The notes: generated by a model not told the origin, from the letters alone. DNA of 8,725 bases from JAEHDI01 sp035455185 (GCA_035455185.1 DATIFQ010000253.1:1-8725); one strand, 5' to 3'. Shown: positions 1 through 6,595, numbered from the stretch's first letter. Numbers and translations are program-made.

Positions 1-141
1 AAGCAGCATGAATTACCGAACGTGTGTCCGAAGGACTACTGGCAATTGAGTGAGGGCGCCCGCCGCACGCTGCGCCGGATGCGCCGACGCCGGACACTGA
101 TCACCGCATTTTGGCAGCAGGCTTCTTTGTGGCCCGAGTGA
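1..141 (+). CDS. C-terminal fragment of an unrecognised protein (5' end outside window)
   Basis: The first plus-strand frame is open from base 1 and closes at TGA 139-141, giving 46 residues. The fragment contains a CPKDYWQL segment, a strongly basic stretch (RRTLRRMRRRR) and ends in SLWPE. About three quarters of its codons end in G or C, as expected for a real gene in this GC-rich DNA, but other frames here are also partly open. No family is recognised. The basic stretch could be a nucleic-acid-binding or membrane-proximal tail, which is only a guess. It is convergent with the initiator tRNA gene on the other strand. Confidence 0.4.
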   Translation, partial: KQHELPNVCPKDYWQLSEGARRTLRRMRRRRTLITAFWQQASLWPE

Positions 142-342
142 CCTTATATTATGCGGGACTCAATAGGTTGCCGACTTTGGGGTCAGAGACAGTCACGATG
201 TAGGGGTTATTACCGCAGTGCCATTTTCTGTGCCGACGAGGAGCACAGGCGGATGCTGCAAGGCTATGACGGACACCAAACGTCAGGCGCTATTGGGAGC
301 TTGTGTTGCGCTCGAAAGTCTGCAGCAACCGATTGAAAGGGT
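142..342. other. intergenic stretch with no recognised gene
   Basis: About 200 bases lie between the end of the partial gene and the 3' end of the tRNA. The base composition is closer to even than in the neighbouring genes. The only open frame here (151-336, plus) has no Shine-Dalgarno, no family resemblance and an implausible composition, so it is not called. No convincing intrinsic terminator (GC stem plus T-run) was found for either flanking gene. Confidence 0.5.
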
Positions 343-419
<77 letters not shown>

Positions 420-424
420 TCTAG

Positions 425-453
425 ATGGTAGCGCAGCCCGGTGTTTGGGTCAA
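425..453 (-). promoter_or_regulatory. sigma70-type promoter of the initiator tRNA gene
   Basis: On the minus strand a -35 box TTGACC (453-448) is followed by an exactly 17-base spacer and a -10 box TACCAT (430-425). Only CTAGA (424-420) separates the -10 box from the first tRNA base at 419, so transcription should start at or within a base or two of the mature 5' end. The preceding serine-hydrolase gene ends at 493 without a visible terminator, so some read-through into the tRNA is also possible. Confidence 0.7.
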
Positions 454-492
454 TCTCTTTTCGGATACGCGACTCCTGCGACGGACGGAACC

Positions 493-1596
493 TCACTTCG
501 GATTCTGTGCGGAGGGCAGCACGATCCGGGCGATTTCCAGCGCCAGAGGCCTCAGGTTCACCCCCTCGAGGTTCGCCATCAACACCACCGTGAACTCGCG
601 GCCGGGCAGCATCAGCAGCAGGGTCCGGAAGCCCGGTTGCGCCCCCCCGTGCTCCACGAGTTTCTCGCCGGCCACGTCCAGGATGTACCAGCCCAGCCCA
701 TATGGCGTCGCCTTCCCGTCCCGTGTTTTTCGCGCGGTGAACATCTGCGCCACCGTCTCTTGTTTCACCAACTGCCCGAACTGGACATGAATGCCGAAAT
801 CCGCGATGTCCTCCACCGTCGCGCACATCCCGCCGCCCGGCACCTTGTTACTCGTATCGATCAGCGCCGCGTTCTCTAGCTTCCCCCCGAGCCGCTTCCG
901 GTACCCCCTCGCCCGGTTCGGGATGATTTCGTAGACATCGTCCGGGCGGGCGGTGTGCATCCCCGCCGGCTCGAACACGTTCGCCCGCACATAATCGGCG
1001 AACTTCATGCTCGTCACACCTTCCACCGCCGCCCCGAGCAGGTTGTAGCCGTACGTCGAGTAAAGGAAACGGGTCGCGGGCGCATACACCAGCGGGTCCT
1101 TGACGAAGAGCGACAGGGCCTCCCGAAGGCTCGCGTAGTGACGCGTACTCTCCAGTTCGGACTCATTCCGGTAGTGCCGGATGCCGCCCTGGTGGCAGAG
1201 CAGCTCTTGCACCGTCACCGTCCACCGTTTCTTCGGAAAATCGGGCACGTACCGCTGGATCGGAGCGTCGAGAGCGATCTTGCCTCGCTCCACAAGCTGC
1301 ATCACCGCCACAGCCGTAATCGGTTTCGAGATCGACGCCAGCCGGTACACTGTCGCCGCCTTCGCCGGGACATAGTTTTCGACGTCCGCAAGACCGTATC
1401 CCGCCATCCAGCGAAGCTGCCTTCCGGTCGCCACCGCCGCTGACATTCCGGGAATGCTCTGCCGGGACATCTCGGCTGAAATCGCTTTCTCGATCCGCTC
1501 TATCTGCTCCGCGGCAAGCGTCGGAGGCTGCGCGCTCGCACTGGAACGCCACGCCACCAGCGCCACCAGCAGAAGAATCTTCGAAGTCACCTTCAT
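493..1596 (-). CDS. secreted LACTB-like serine hydrolase (beta-lactamase/PBP family)
   Basis: This 367-residue protein belongs to the serine beta-lactamase/penicillin-binding-protein superfamily, whose members are peptidases, esterases or DD-peptidases acting through an acyl-serine. Residues 1-22 form a Sec signal peptide ending in an ASA cleavage site, so the enzyme should be periplasmic or secreted. The nucleophile motif SISK is at 88-91. The second motif lies in YSTYGYNLLG (179-188), where Tyr179 is kept but the usual Asn of YxN is Thr181, as I recall for the LACTB subgroup. The third motif is HGG at 316-318. A typical family HxxG segment (HQGG) starts at 135. The ATG lies one base after the stop of the upstream membrane gene with no good Shine-Dalgarno, which points to translational coupling. 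The family is assigned with confidence; the substrate is unknown, and nothing marks it as an antibiotic-resistance enzyme. Confidence 0.9.
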   Translation of the reverse strand: MKVTSKILLLVALVAWRSSASAQPPTLAAEQIERIEKAISAEMSRQSIPGMSAAVATGRQLRWMAGYGLADVENYVPAKAATVYRLASISKPITAVAVMQLVERGKIALDAPIQRYVPDFPKKRWTVTVQELLCHQGGIRHYRNESELESTRHYASLREALSLFVKDPLVYAPATRFLYSTYGYNLLGAAVEGVTSMKFADYVRANVFEPAGMHTARPDDVYEIIPNRARGYRKRLGGKLENAALIDTSNKVPGGGMCATVEDIADFGIHVQFGQLVKQETVAQMFTARKTRDGKATPYGLGWYILDVAGEKLVEHGGAQPGFRTLLLMLPGREFTVVLMANLEGVNLRPLALEIARIVLPSAQNPK

Positions 1597-1597
1597 C

Positions 1598-2860
1598 TCA
1601 AAGCTTGCCCATTGCCCAAAACACCAACCAGCCCGCCCCGAACATCGCCGCCAGTCCGCCCGTTAGCCGCCACGCAAACGTCCTGGTTCCCGCGTAAAAA
1701 GCGATGCCGGCCTTCAGCACTCCGTTCGTCAGCAGCGCGAGCAGAACTGATGTGGCCGAGACGTCCAGTGTGATGCCCCCTACCGACAGCAGCCCCGCCA
1801 CGGAAACGACTACCGCATCCGCGTCCACCGAGCCTCCGATCGCGCTCGTCCAGTAAACCGCCCCGCTGCCGTAAAGTTTCGCCGCCGCCTTGCTTGCGAA
1901 CAGAATCACGGCGAACACCGCCCCGAACTTAAGCGCCGGCAGCAGTCGGAACGGGTTACTCACACCGGCGTCTCCCCCGGTTGCCTCCCGTGGCGCCCGG
2001 CGCAGGATCACCAGCGCGTAAAGCAGGCCCGCCACACACATCGTCGCGAGAGGCGCCAGGCACGCGTGCGCCAGCCTCGGACTAACCACCGCCATGATCA
2101 CCAGCACGCGCGGGAACTGAATTGCGTTTGCGATCACCGCCGCCTGGCTGTACAGGGGCCGGTCCTGCGCCGCGTCCACACTGCTCCGGGCGAACGCGGT
2201 CGTCGCCGCTGTCGTCGAGGCGAGCCCGCCGAAAATGGCGACGAACTTCATCCCCCGTTGCGCGCCGAGAAACTTCTCGACGAAATAGCCGGCATAGGAG
2301 ATCGACGATACCAGGATGACAAACAGCCAGATGGTCCGCGGCTGCAGAAAACCAAACGGTCCATAGGAGCCATCCGGCAGCAGCGGGTAGATGATGAAAA
2401 TGATGGTCAGGAACCGCAGAGTATCGTTAAATTCGGTCTCGGTGATGGTCTCCCGGAGCAGCTTGTGCAGTGAGCGCTTCGCCTCCAGGAACGCCACCAC
2501 CGCGATGGCGGTTCCGATCGCCAGTAGCGCGCCAAGTGGGTTGTCCGGGGTCGCAGTCAGGTAGCCGAGGCAGAAGGTCGCCACCGCCGCCATTTCGGTG
2601 GTGATTCCGGTGCGCTCGCCGACATGGAAGTAGAAGACCGCGAGCAGCGCCGCGATGGAGAACAACGCAGCCACGGTCAGCCAAGGCGCCTGAAGCAGTC
2701 CGCAGATCGCACCCACCAGCGCGATCAGGACGAAGTCGCGAACACCCGCGTGGCGCTCGCCGTGTGAAGCCTCGCGCTGCGCGCCGATCAGGAATCCGAT
2801 CAAAAGCGACTCGGCGATCGCCTTGGCGGCTTCCGGAAGCGCAAACGTTGCCTGGATCAT
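1598..2860 (-). CDS. MgtC/SapB-family membrane protein with DUF4010 domain
   Basis: This is a polytopic inner-membrane protein of 420 residues from the ATG at 2860. The N-terminal MgtC/SapB-like part shows GFLIGAQRE (22-30), a GVRD segment (39-42) and a TTEMAAVATFCLGYL-type helix. The C-terminal DUF4010 part carries GGLASTTAATTAFAR (about 211-225) and GGSVDADAVVVS (about 342-353). Roughly ten or more hydrophobic helices are visible. The reading frame is open further upstream to 2929, but those codons overlap the preceding gene, whereas ATG 2860 begins one base after that gene's TAG; I therefore take 2860 as the start. The biochemical role of DUF4010 proteins is not established. MgtC-like domains are linked in other bacteria to magnesium limitation and envelope physiology, which does not prove a function here. 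It is the middle gene of a three-gene operon. Confidence 0.88.
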   Translation of the reverse strand: MIQATFALPEAAKAIAESLLIGFLIGAQREASHGERHAGVRDFVLIALVGAICGLLQAPWLTVAALFSIAALLAVFYFHVGERTGITTEMAAVATFCLGYLTATPDNPLGALLAIGTAIAVVAFLEAKRSLHKLLRETITETEFNDTLRFLTIIFIIYPLLPDGSYGPFGFLQPRTIWLFVILVSSISYAGYFVEKFLGAQRGMKFVAIFGGLASTTAATTAFARSSVDAAQDRPLYSQAAVIANAIQFPRVLVIMAVVSPRLAHACLAPLATMCVAGLLYALVILRRAPREATGGDAGVSNPFRLLPALKFGAVFAVILFASKAAAKLYGSGAVYWTSAIGGSVDADAVVVSVAGLLSVGGITLDVSATSVLLALLTNGVLKAGIAFYAGTRTFAWRLTGGLAAMFGAGWLVFWAMGKL

Positions 2861-2861
2861 G

Positions 2862-3641
2862 CTACCGGATATCGGAAAACGGTAGCGGCCGCAAGATGGC
2901 GTTGCTGATATTGGAAACGATCTCCGCATCCGCCAGATCGGGCCGCGCCCGCAGTCTCTGCCAGCCCGGATCGGCGCCGAACGCGCTCCACGCCTTGTCG
3001 CGGGCCGCCAAGTCGTCGTAGGCGACCATGTAGGTCAGGTTCGGCAAGTGAGTGCCCACGATCGTCTCGCCGAAGAACACCGGCAGGATCCCGCAGCGGC
3101 GGAAGATGGCGATCTCGTCGTCGTCGAACATCTTGATCTTACGCCGCAGCGTGGAACCGTCGTTCGACTCGTATGTGCGGAGCTCGAAAATTCGGGCCGC
3201 GCGATTTCCTTCCGACGGCGGAACTTCAATCCGCGGCATCGACTCGAACCCTCGGAGAAGTGAGTTCTCGATGCGCATATAGCCGAGGTCCGGTGCGGCG
3301 TTGTACTCCTCGCGCGCCTTCTCGAACGCGGAGTCCGCGGCCATTTTCTCCATCGCCGATTCCATTGCCGAAAGGGAGGGAAAGCTGACAAGTGCCAGAA
3401 TGAACGGGCTGTCGCCAGCGATCACACCACTGAAAAAACCGAGCGGCCCGGCGCCCGCGCGCCTGAGCGCCGGAACGGCTGCTTTTTCGAGGAAATCGGA
3501 AGTGCGCCTGACCTGGTTGGCGTGCGTGTTCCGTAGTCGGTAGTTACGAAGTTCAAAGATCGCTTTCTTGGACGCGGCGGAAGCGGATGGTGGTACGAAA
3601 CCCGCGCCAGCCGCGCCGGCGAGGAAGTGACGGCGGTTCAT
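2862..3641 (-). CDS. Tat-exported NIPSNAP-family protein with two NIPSNAP domains
   Basis: This 259-residue protein starts at ATG 3641; a TTG two codons upstream would also be possible, and neither has a strong Shine-Dalgarno. The N-terminus is a twin-arginine signal, MNRRHFLAG, followed by a hydrophobic Ala/Gly segment and a SASA cleavage site near residue 22, implying export of a folded protein. The mature part contains two ferredoxin-like NIPSNAP repeats: one beginning IFELRNYRL (about 28-143) and one beginning IFELRTYES (about 147-259), sharing the FELRxY signature. NIPSNAP proteins resemble dimeric alpha/beta-barrel proteins and have no settled enzymatic role. As I recall, Tat-signal versions are common in Solibacter-like Acidobacteriota. 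Its TAG stop is one base from the ATG of the DUF4010 gene, making it the first gene of the operon. Confidence 0.88.
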   Translation of the reverse strand: MNRRHFLAGAAGAGFVPPSASAASKKAIFELRNYRLRNTHANQVRRTSDFLEKAAVPALRRAGAGPLGFFSGVIAGDSPFILALVSFPSLSAMESAMEKMAADSAFEKAREEYNAAPDLGYMRIENSLLRGFESMPRIEVPPSEGNRAARIFELRTYESNDGSTLRRKIKMFDDDEIAIFRRCGILPVFFGETIVGTHLPNLTYMVAYDDLAARDKAWSAFGADPGWQRLRARPDLADAEIVSNISNAILRPLPFSDIR

Positions 3642-3804
3642 ACTCAAAGACTTTACAACAGTGGCGCAGTCTTCAGGCTGTGAAGTGCGTCAATGCTGGT
3701 CGATAATGCTGGTAGTGGGGTGGTCGTGCCGGAATCGGGCACGTACCGAGCGCCGATTGGCGCCACGGTGCGTGAGTGTGGCACGACAATAAGGAGGCAA
3801 AGCT
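3642..3804. promoter_or_regulatory. divergent regulatory region between NIPSNAP operon and catalase-like gene
   Basis: This 163-base intergenic region must hold the promoters for both divergent units. Seen directly: a direct repeat of AATGCTGGT at 3692-3700 and 3705-3713; hairpin CTTCA/TGAAG (3671-3675, 3681-3685); inverted repeat CGTGCC/GGCACG (3725-3730, 3738-3743); another copy of the same arm at 3780-3787 (GGCACGAC, complementary to GTCGTGCC at 3723-3730); and stem GCGCC/GGCGC (3750-3754, 3759-3763). A possible plus-strand -10 box GATAAT lies at 3702-3707, overlapping the direct repeat, but its -35 match is poor. I infer operator sites from these repeats; the cognate regulator is not identifiable. 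Confidence 0.5.
3791..3797 (+). promoter_or_regulatory. strong Shine-Dalgarno of the catalase-like gene
   Basis: AAGGAGG lies seven bases before ATG 3805. It is the most complete ribosome binding site in the window and fixes the start of the peroxidase gene. Confidence 0.9.
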
Positions 3805-4758
3805 ATGGCACTTTCCAACGACGATCACCTTGCTACTTTGAGCAAGGATCTGATTCAGGCGCTCGATAATCTCAGCGGGCTGCATCCAGGCTTTCGGCCG
3901 GCGCACGCCAAAGGCATCATGCTTTCTGGCGTCTTCCATCCAGCAGCCAGCGCCGGCTCGCTTACACGTGCGCCTCACGTGCAGCGGCAATCCACGCCAG
4001 TGACGGTTCGCTTCTCGGACTCGGGTGGCGTGCCGACTGTGGCGGACAACGACCCGAACGTGGCCGGTCCCCGCGGAATCGCGATCCGGTTTCATCTCGC
4101 CGAACACGTCCACACGGACATCATCGGGCACTCGACCGATGGATTCCCGGTGCGAACCGCGGAAGAGTTCCTTGAATTCCTTCGCGCCCGCCATGCCAGC
4201 GGTCCCGGCGCGCCCAAGCCTACGCCGGTCGAGTCCTTTCTCGCCACTCATCCTGCGGCGCTGAAGTTCGTGCAAACGCCCAAGCCCATCCCCGCCAGCT
4301 TCGCGAAAGAATCATTCTTTACCGTGACGGCGTTCAAGTTCACGAACAAGGCCGGCAACAGCCGTTACGGGCGCTTCCGCATCCGTCCGGATGGGGGCGC
4401 CGAATACCTCGATGCGCAGGCCGCTGCTGCGAAATCCGCCAATTTCCTCTTCGATGAGATCGTCGAACGGCTCGCGAAGCATCCGGTTACGTTTCACATC
4501 ATGGTTCAACTGGCTGTGGACAGTGACACGGTGGATGATTCCACCGTCCAGTGGCCGGACGACCGTGCGCAGATCGAGTTCGGCACCATTGTCTTAACCG
4601 AACGGATCCCGGAGGACGACGTCGAGAAGCGCCGGATTATTTTCGACCCCATTCCTCGCGTCGACGGAATTGACTCATCGGGTGATCCGCTGCTCGACGT
4701 GCGGGCTGCCGTCTATCTGATGAGCGGGCGCCGCCGGCGAGCGGCTGGTGCATCATAG
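3805..4758 (+). CDS. small SrpA-type catalase-family heme peroxidase
   Basis: This 317-residue protein is a compact member of the catalase fold (SrpA-like catalase-family peroxidases, shorter than the roughly 480-residue or longer true catalases), expected to bind heme and reduce peroxides. The distal histidine is His34 in RPAHAKG. The conserved PVTVRFSDSGG segment (65-75) and PRGIAIRF (89-96) follow. The segment STDGFPVRTAEEF (110-122) lies where catalases carry the distal-pocket Asn; here the residue appears to be Asp112. The proximal heme-ligand motif R-x-x-x-Y is seen as R300-AAV-Y304 near the C-terminus. There is no signal peptide, so it is probably cytoplasmic. The start is set by AAGGAGG at 3791-3797. 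The gene is monocistronic: a divergent operon lies upstream and the cis-prenyltransferase gene converges on it 38 bases downstream. Family assignment is secure; activity (peroxidase versus catalase) is not. Confidence 0.93.
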   Translation: MALSNDDHLATLSKDLIQALDNLSGLHPGFRPAHAKGIMLSGVFHPAASAGSLTRAPHVQRQSTPVTVRFSDSGGVPTVADNDPNVAGPRGIAIRFHLAEHVHTDIIGHSTDGFPVRTAEEFLEFLRARHASGPGAPKPTPVESFLATHPAALKFVQTPKPIPASFAKESFFTVTAFKFTNKAGNSRYGRFRIRPDGGAEYLDAQAAAAKSANFLFDEIVERLAKHPVTFHIMVQLAVDSDTVDDSTVQWPDDRAQIEFGTIVLTERIPEDDVEKRRIIFDPIPRVDGIDSSGDPLLDVRAAVYLMSGRRRRAAGAS

Positions 4759-4796
4759 GACGCTCGGAACGACGATCAGGGAAGGCCGGCGCGGGA

Positions 4797-5516
4797 TCAG
4801 CCTGCAGCCGCCACCGGCAACGCGCCGAATCGCCGCTCCCGGTTACGGAACTCTTTCACGGCCGCGGCCAGGTCGTTCGCTTCGAAATCCGGCCAGAACT
4901 TCGGCACGAACAGGAGTTCGGCGTAGGCGGATTCCCAGAGTAAGAAGTCACTCAAGCGCTGCTCTCCCGCCGTGCGGATCAGCAGATCCACCTCCGGGAC
5001 AGGACCCGGCGAGTGCTCCGCCTCGGCCAGCAGGCGGGCGAACGTCTCCCGTGTCGTGTCGTGCCGGCCTTGTACCCGCTGGGCTGCCCGCAAGATCACA
5101 TCGCGCGCGGAGTAGTCAACCGCGACGCGCAGGTGCAGACGTGTACAGCGCGCCGTCGATCGTTCGGCCGACGCGATCGCCGACGCCAGCCTTGTCCCGA
5201 GCCGGTCGCGCCGTCCGATGACGCCGATCCGCACGCCATTTTCAATACACCGGCCAGTCTCCGACTGTAGGTGCTCCTCGAAGAGACGCATAAGGGCTTC
5301 CACTTCAGCCCTCGGGCGGCGCCAGTTGTCGGACGAAAAAGCATAGAGGGTCAGCGTCGCGATTCCCAGCGCGGGCGCGGCCTCGACAGTGCGGCGGACG
5401 GCCTTCGACCCCTCCCTGTGGCCCGCCACTCTCGGAAGTCCGCGTTCCGTCGCCCATCGCCCGTTGCCGTCCATGATGATCGCGACGTGCAACGCAGGAT
5501 ATTGAGTACTTTGCAT
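4797..5516 (-). CDS. uppS: cis-prenyltransferase, undecaprenyl diphosphate synthase-like
   Basis: This 239-residue enzyme condenses farnesyl diphosphate with isopentenyl diphosphates to give the polyprenyl diphosphate carrier used in peptidoglycan and glycan assembly at the membrane. The signature HVAIIMDGNGRWA is at 10-22 with catalytic Asp16; FSSDNWRRP is at 61-69; and RTAGEQRLSDFLLWESAYAE is at 181-200, ending in the metal-binding Glu200 equivalent. The motif usually reading NYGGR appears instead as DYSAR, and RTSGEQRLSNF as RTAGEQRLSDF, so this may be a divergent or second copy. I chose ATG 5516 because AAGGA (5530-5526) sits 9 bases upstream; a TTG at 5534 is less likely. It follows the winged-helix gene by 36 bases, separated by a terminator-like hairpin, and converges with the peroxidase gene. 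The usual frr/cdsA/dxr neighbours are absent. Confidence 0.92.
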   Translation of the reverse strand: MQSTQYPALHVAIIMDGNGRWATERGLPRVAGHREGSKAVRRTVEAAPALGIATLTLYAFSSDNWRRPRAEVEALMRLFEEHLQSETGRCIENGVRIGVIGRRDRLGTRLASAIASAERSTARCTRLHLRVAVDYSARDVILRAAQRVQGRHDTTRETFARLLAEAEHSPGPVPEVDLLIRTAGEQRLSDFLLWESAYAELLFVPKFWPDFEANDLAAAVKEFRNRERRFGALPVAAAG

Positions 5517-5525
5517 CTTAAAGTA
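5507..5525 (-). repeat. inverted repeat around the uppS start codon
   Basis: On the minus strand TACTTT (5525-5520) and AAAGTA (5512-5507) form a perfect six-base inverted repeat with a seven-base loop AAGATGC that contains the uppS ATG. In mRNA this could present or mask the start codon; as DNA it could be an operator. The stem is A/U-rich and therefore weak. Confidence 0.4.
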
Positions 5526-5532
5526 TCCTTGC

Positions 5533-5563
5533 AAAAAAATAGAGCGGTCCGTTCAGCGGCCGC
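5533..5563 (-). terminator. terminator-like hairpin between the winged-helix gene and uppS
   Basis: Read on the minus strand, GCGGCC (5563-5558) can pair with GG-A-CCGC (5550-5544, one bulged A) around a GCTGAAC loop; three bases later comes an uninterrupted run of seven T (5539-5533). This resembles a Rho-independent terminator that overlaps the stop codon of the winged-helix gene and lies just before the uppS Shine-Dalgarno. It may end the regulator transcript or partly attenuate read-through into uppS. Confidence 0.5.
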
Positions 5564-5939
5564 GCGTCGCCTCGATCAGGGCCTCCATGTGGGCGACGTA
5601 TCTCTCAAAGGCCCGGCGTCCCAGCGCCGTCAGGCGGTACTCCGTCTTCGGCATGCGTCCGTCGAACGACTTCGTGCACGTAATGTAGCGGGCGTCTTCC
5701 AGCTTGCGCGCGTGGACGCTCAGGTTGCCGTCCGTGGTCTTCATGAGCTTCTTCAGCTCACTGAAGGTGAGCGATTCGTTCACTGCCAGCGCACTGACGA
5801 TCCCGAGCCGCATCCGCTCGTGGATCAGCCGGTCCAATGCGGGCGGCGCGGCTTCGGCCGGGAACTCGCGCAACGTACGGGAGTCCCCGCTCTCTCTTTG
5901 TGTCTGCTCCTTGCGGAGCGCCGATTGCTTAGCCACCAT
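5553..5939 (-). CDS. winged-helix transcriptional regulator (HTH_34-like)
   Basis: This 128-residue protein has a charged N-terminal extension (1-35) and a winged-helix DNA-binding domain (about 36-125). The helix pattern ERMRLGIVSALAV, then LTFSELKKLMKTTDGNLSVHARKLED, then a wing with KTEYRLTALGRRAFERY matches the MarR/ArsR-like 'winged helix DNA-binding' group (PF13601 type). No metal-binding cysteine motif is visible, so the signal is unknown. The frame extends upstream to 6119, but that part lies in another frame of the membrane-protein gene. The start is either ATG 5939 or GTG 5936: GGAGG (5945-5941) is only one base from the ATG and four from the GTG, so GTG is possible. The gene overlaps the upstream membrane-protein gene by 11 bases, implying coupled translation and a shared function. 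Confidence 0.85.
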   Translation of the reverse strand: MVAKQSALRKEQTQRESGDSRTLREFPAEAAPPALDRLIHERMRLGIVSALAVNESLTFSELKKLMKTTDGNLSVHARKLEDARYITCTKSFDGRMPKTEYRLTALGRRAFERYVAHMEALIEATRGR

Positions 5940-6543
5940 GCCTCCACGCAATGAGGATTCCGAAGACGATGTGCAGCCCGCCGAAGCCGGCCGCAAGGAG
6001 CCAGTTCCCCCACGCGGCCGGAGCGAACAGCGCTGCCGCACCCGCCGCCATGAAGCAAAGTCCCATCGCCGGGACCACGCGCACCGAAAACGCGCCCGCG
6101 CTCGCCACGCCGACGCCATAGAGCAGCAGCCACGTTCCAGGCATCAGGGCGCTTCGCCCCGCCTGATAGAGCACGAGCGTGAAGAGGCCCGCCGCGAGCA
6201 TCGGCGGTGCGAGGCCCAGTCCGAATTTCCTTCCCGGTCTCGATAGGAGGGACGTGCCCGCGGCCCTGGCCTTATGTGCCATGGCAAAAACCCCGAGCAC
6301 AAATGCCACGAATCCTTCCGCCAGCCACGTGACCAGCCACCGCTCCGTGTCCGGTTGCCGCGCCGCGATCACTGCCGCGGCGACGGCGGTGAGCCCCATC
6401 GCCACGCCGCCTTTGCCGGGGACCGCCGTGAATGCCGCCGCGCCCTCCATCGTCTCCCGGATGAAGCGGATGTTGTCCATCGCATGAGCGTGTAATTCGA
6501 TCGGCACCGCCGGCTCACTCCGGATGGGGCGGACAGAACCCAT
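5929..6543 (-). CDS. six-helix membrane protein paired with winged-helix regulator
   Basis: This predicted inner-membrane protein of 204 residues starts at ATG 6543. A soluble N-terminal segment (ELHAHAMDNIRFIRETME, 16-33) precedes about six hydrophobic helices: roughly 43-61, 69-88, 108-126, 132-152, 155-173 and 176-198. No enzyme motif is visible and I cannot name a family; similar short membrane proteins next to HTH_34-type regulators are familiar to me, but without a known function. The start is uncertain. The frame continues to a TTG at 6594 preceded by GGAG, but a consensus promoter lies between 6578 and 6550 and predicts initiation exactly at base 6543, which favours the ATG there and a leaderless mRNA. 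ATG 6480 is a third option. The end overlaps the regulator start by 11 bases. Confidence 0.72.
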   Translation of the reverse strand: MGSVRPIRSEPAVPIELHAHAMDNIRFIRETMEGAAAFTAVPGKGGVAMGLTAVAAAVIAARQPDTERWLVTWLAEGFVAFVLGVFAMAHKARAAGTSLLSRPGRKFGLGLAPPMLAAGLFTLVLYQAGRSALMPGTWLLLYGVGVASAGAFSVRVVPAMGLCFMAAGAAALFAPAAWGNWLLAAGFGGLHIVFGILIAWRHGG

Positions 6544-6549
6544 GGCACG

Positions 6550-6578
6550 ATTATCGCCGCCGTTTTGATTTCTGTCAA
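6550..6578 (-). promoter_or_regulatory. consensus sigma70 promoter of the membrane protein/regulator operon
   Basis: On the minus strand a perfect -35 box TTGACA (6578-6573), a 17-base spacer and -10 box GATAAT (6555-6550) are visible. Counting the last -10 base as -7 puts +1 at 6543, the A of the ATG chosen for the membrane protein, so the transcript would have no 5' leader. Confidence 0.75.
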
Positions 6579-6595
6579 GTACTTTATCGTTCAAA

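Noticed and set aside
955..1443. Plus-strand 162-codon frame opposite the serine hydrolase
   Set aside because: It is antisense to a gene with clear signal peptide and catalytic motifs; its His/Arg-rich composition is typical of GC-rich antisense frames.
493..1596. Antibiotic-resistance beta-lactamase
   Set aside because: The YxN motif is YST and the third motif is HGG, fitting the broad LACTB-like/esterase-peptidase group rather than a dedicated resistance enzyme; there is no resistance context.
3642..3804. Riboswitch or CRISPR-like repeat array before the peroxidase
   Set aside because: Repeats are short, of different sequence and irregularly spaced, and no known riboswitch core is recognised; operator or simple leader structure is the simpler reading.
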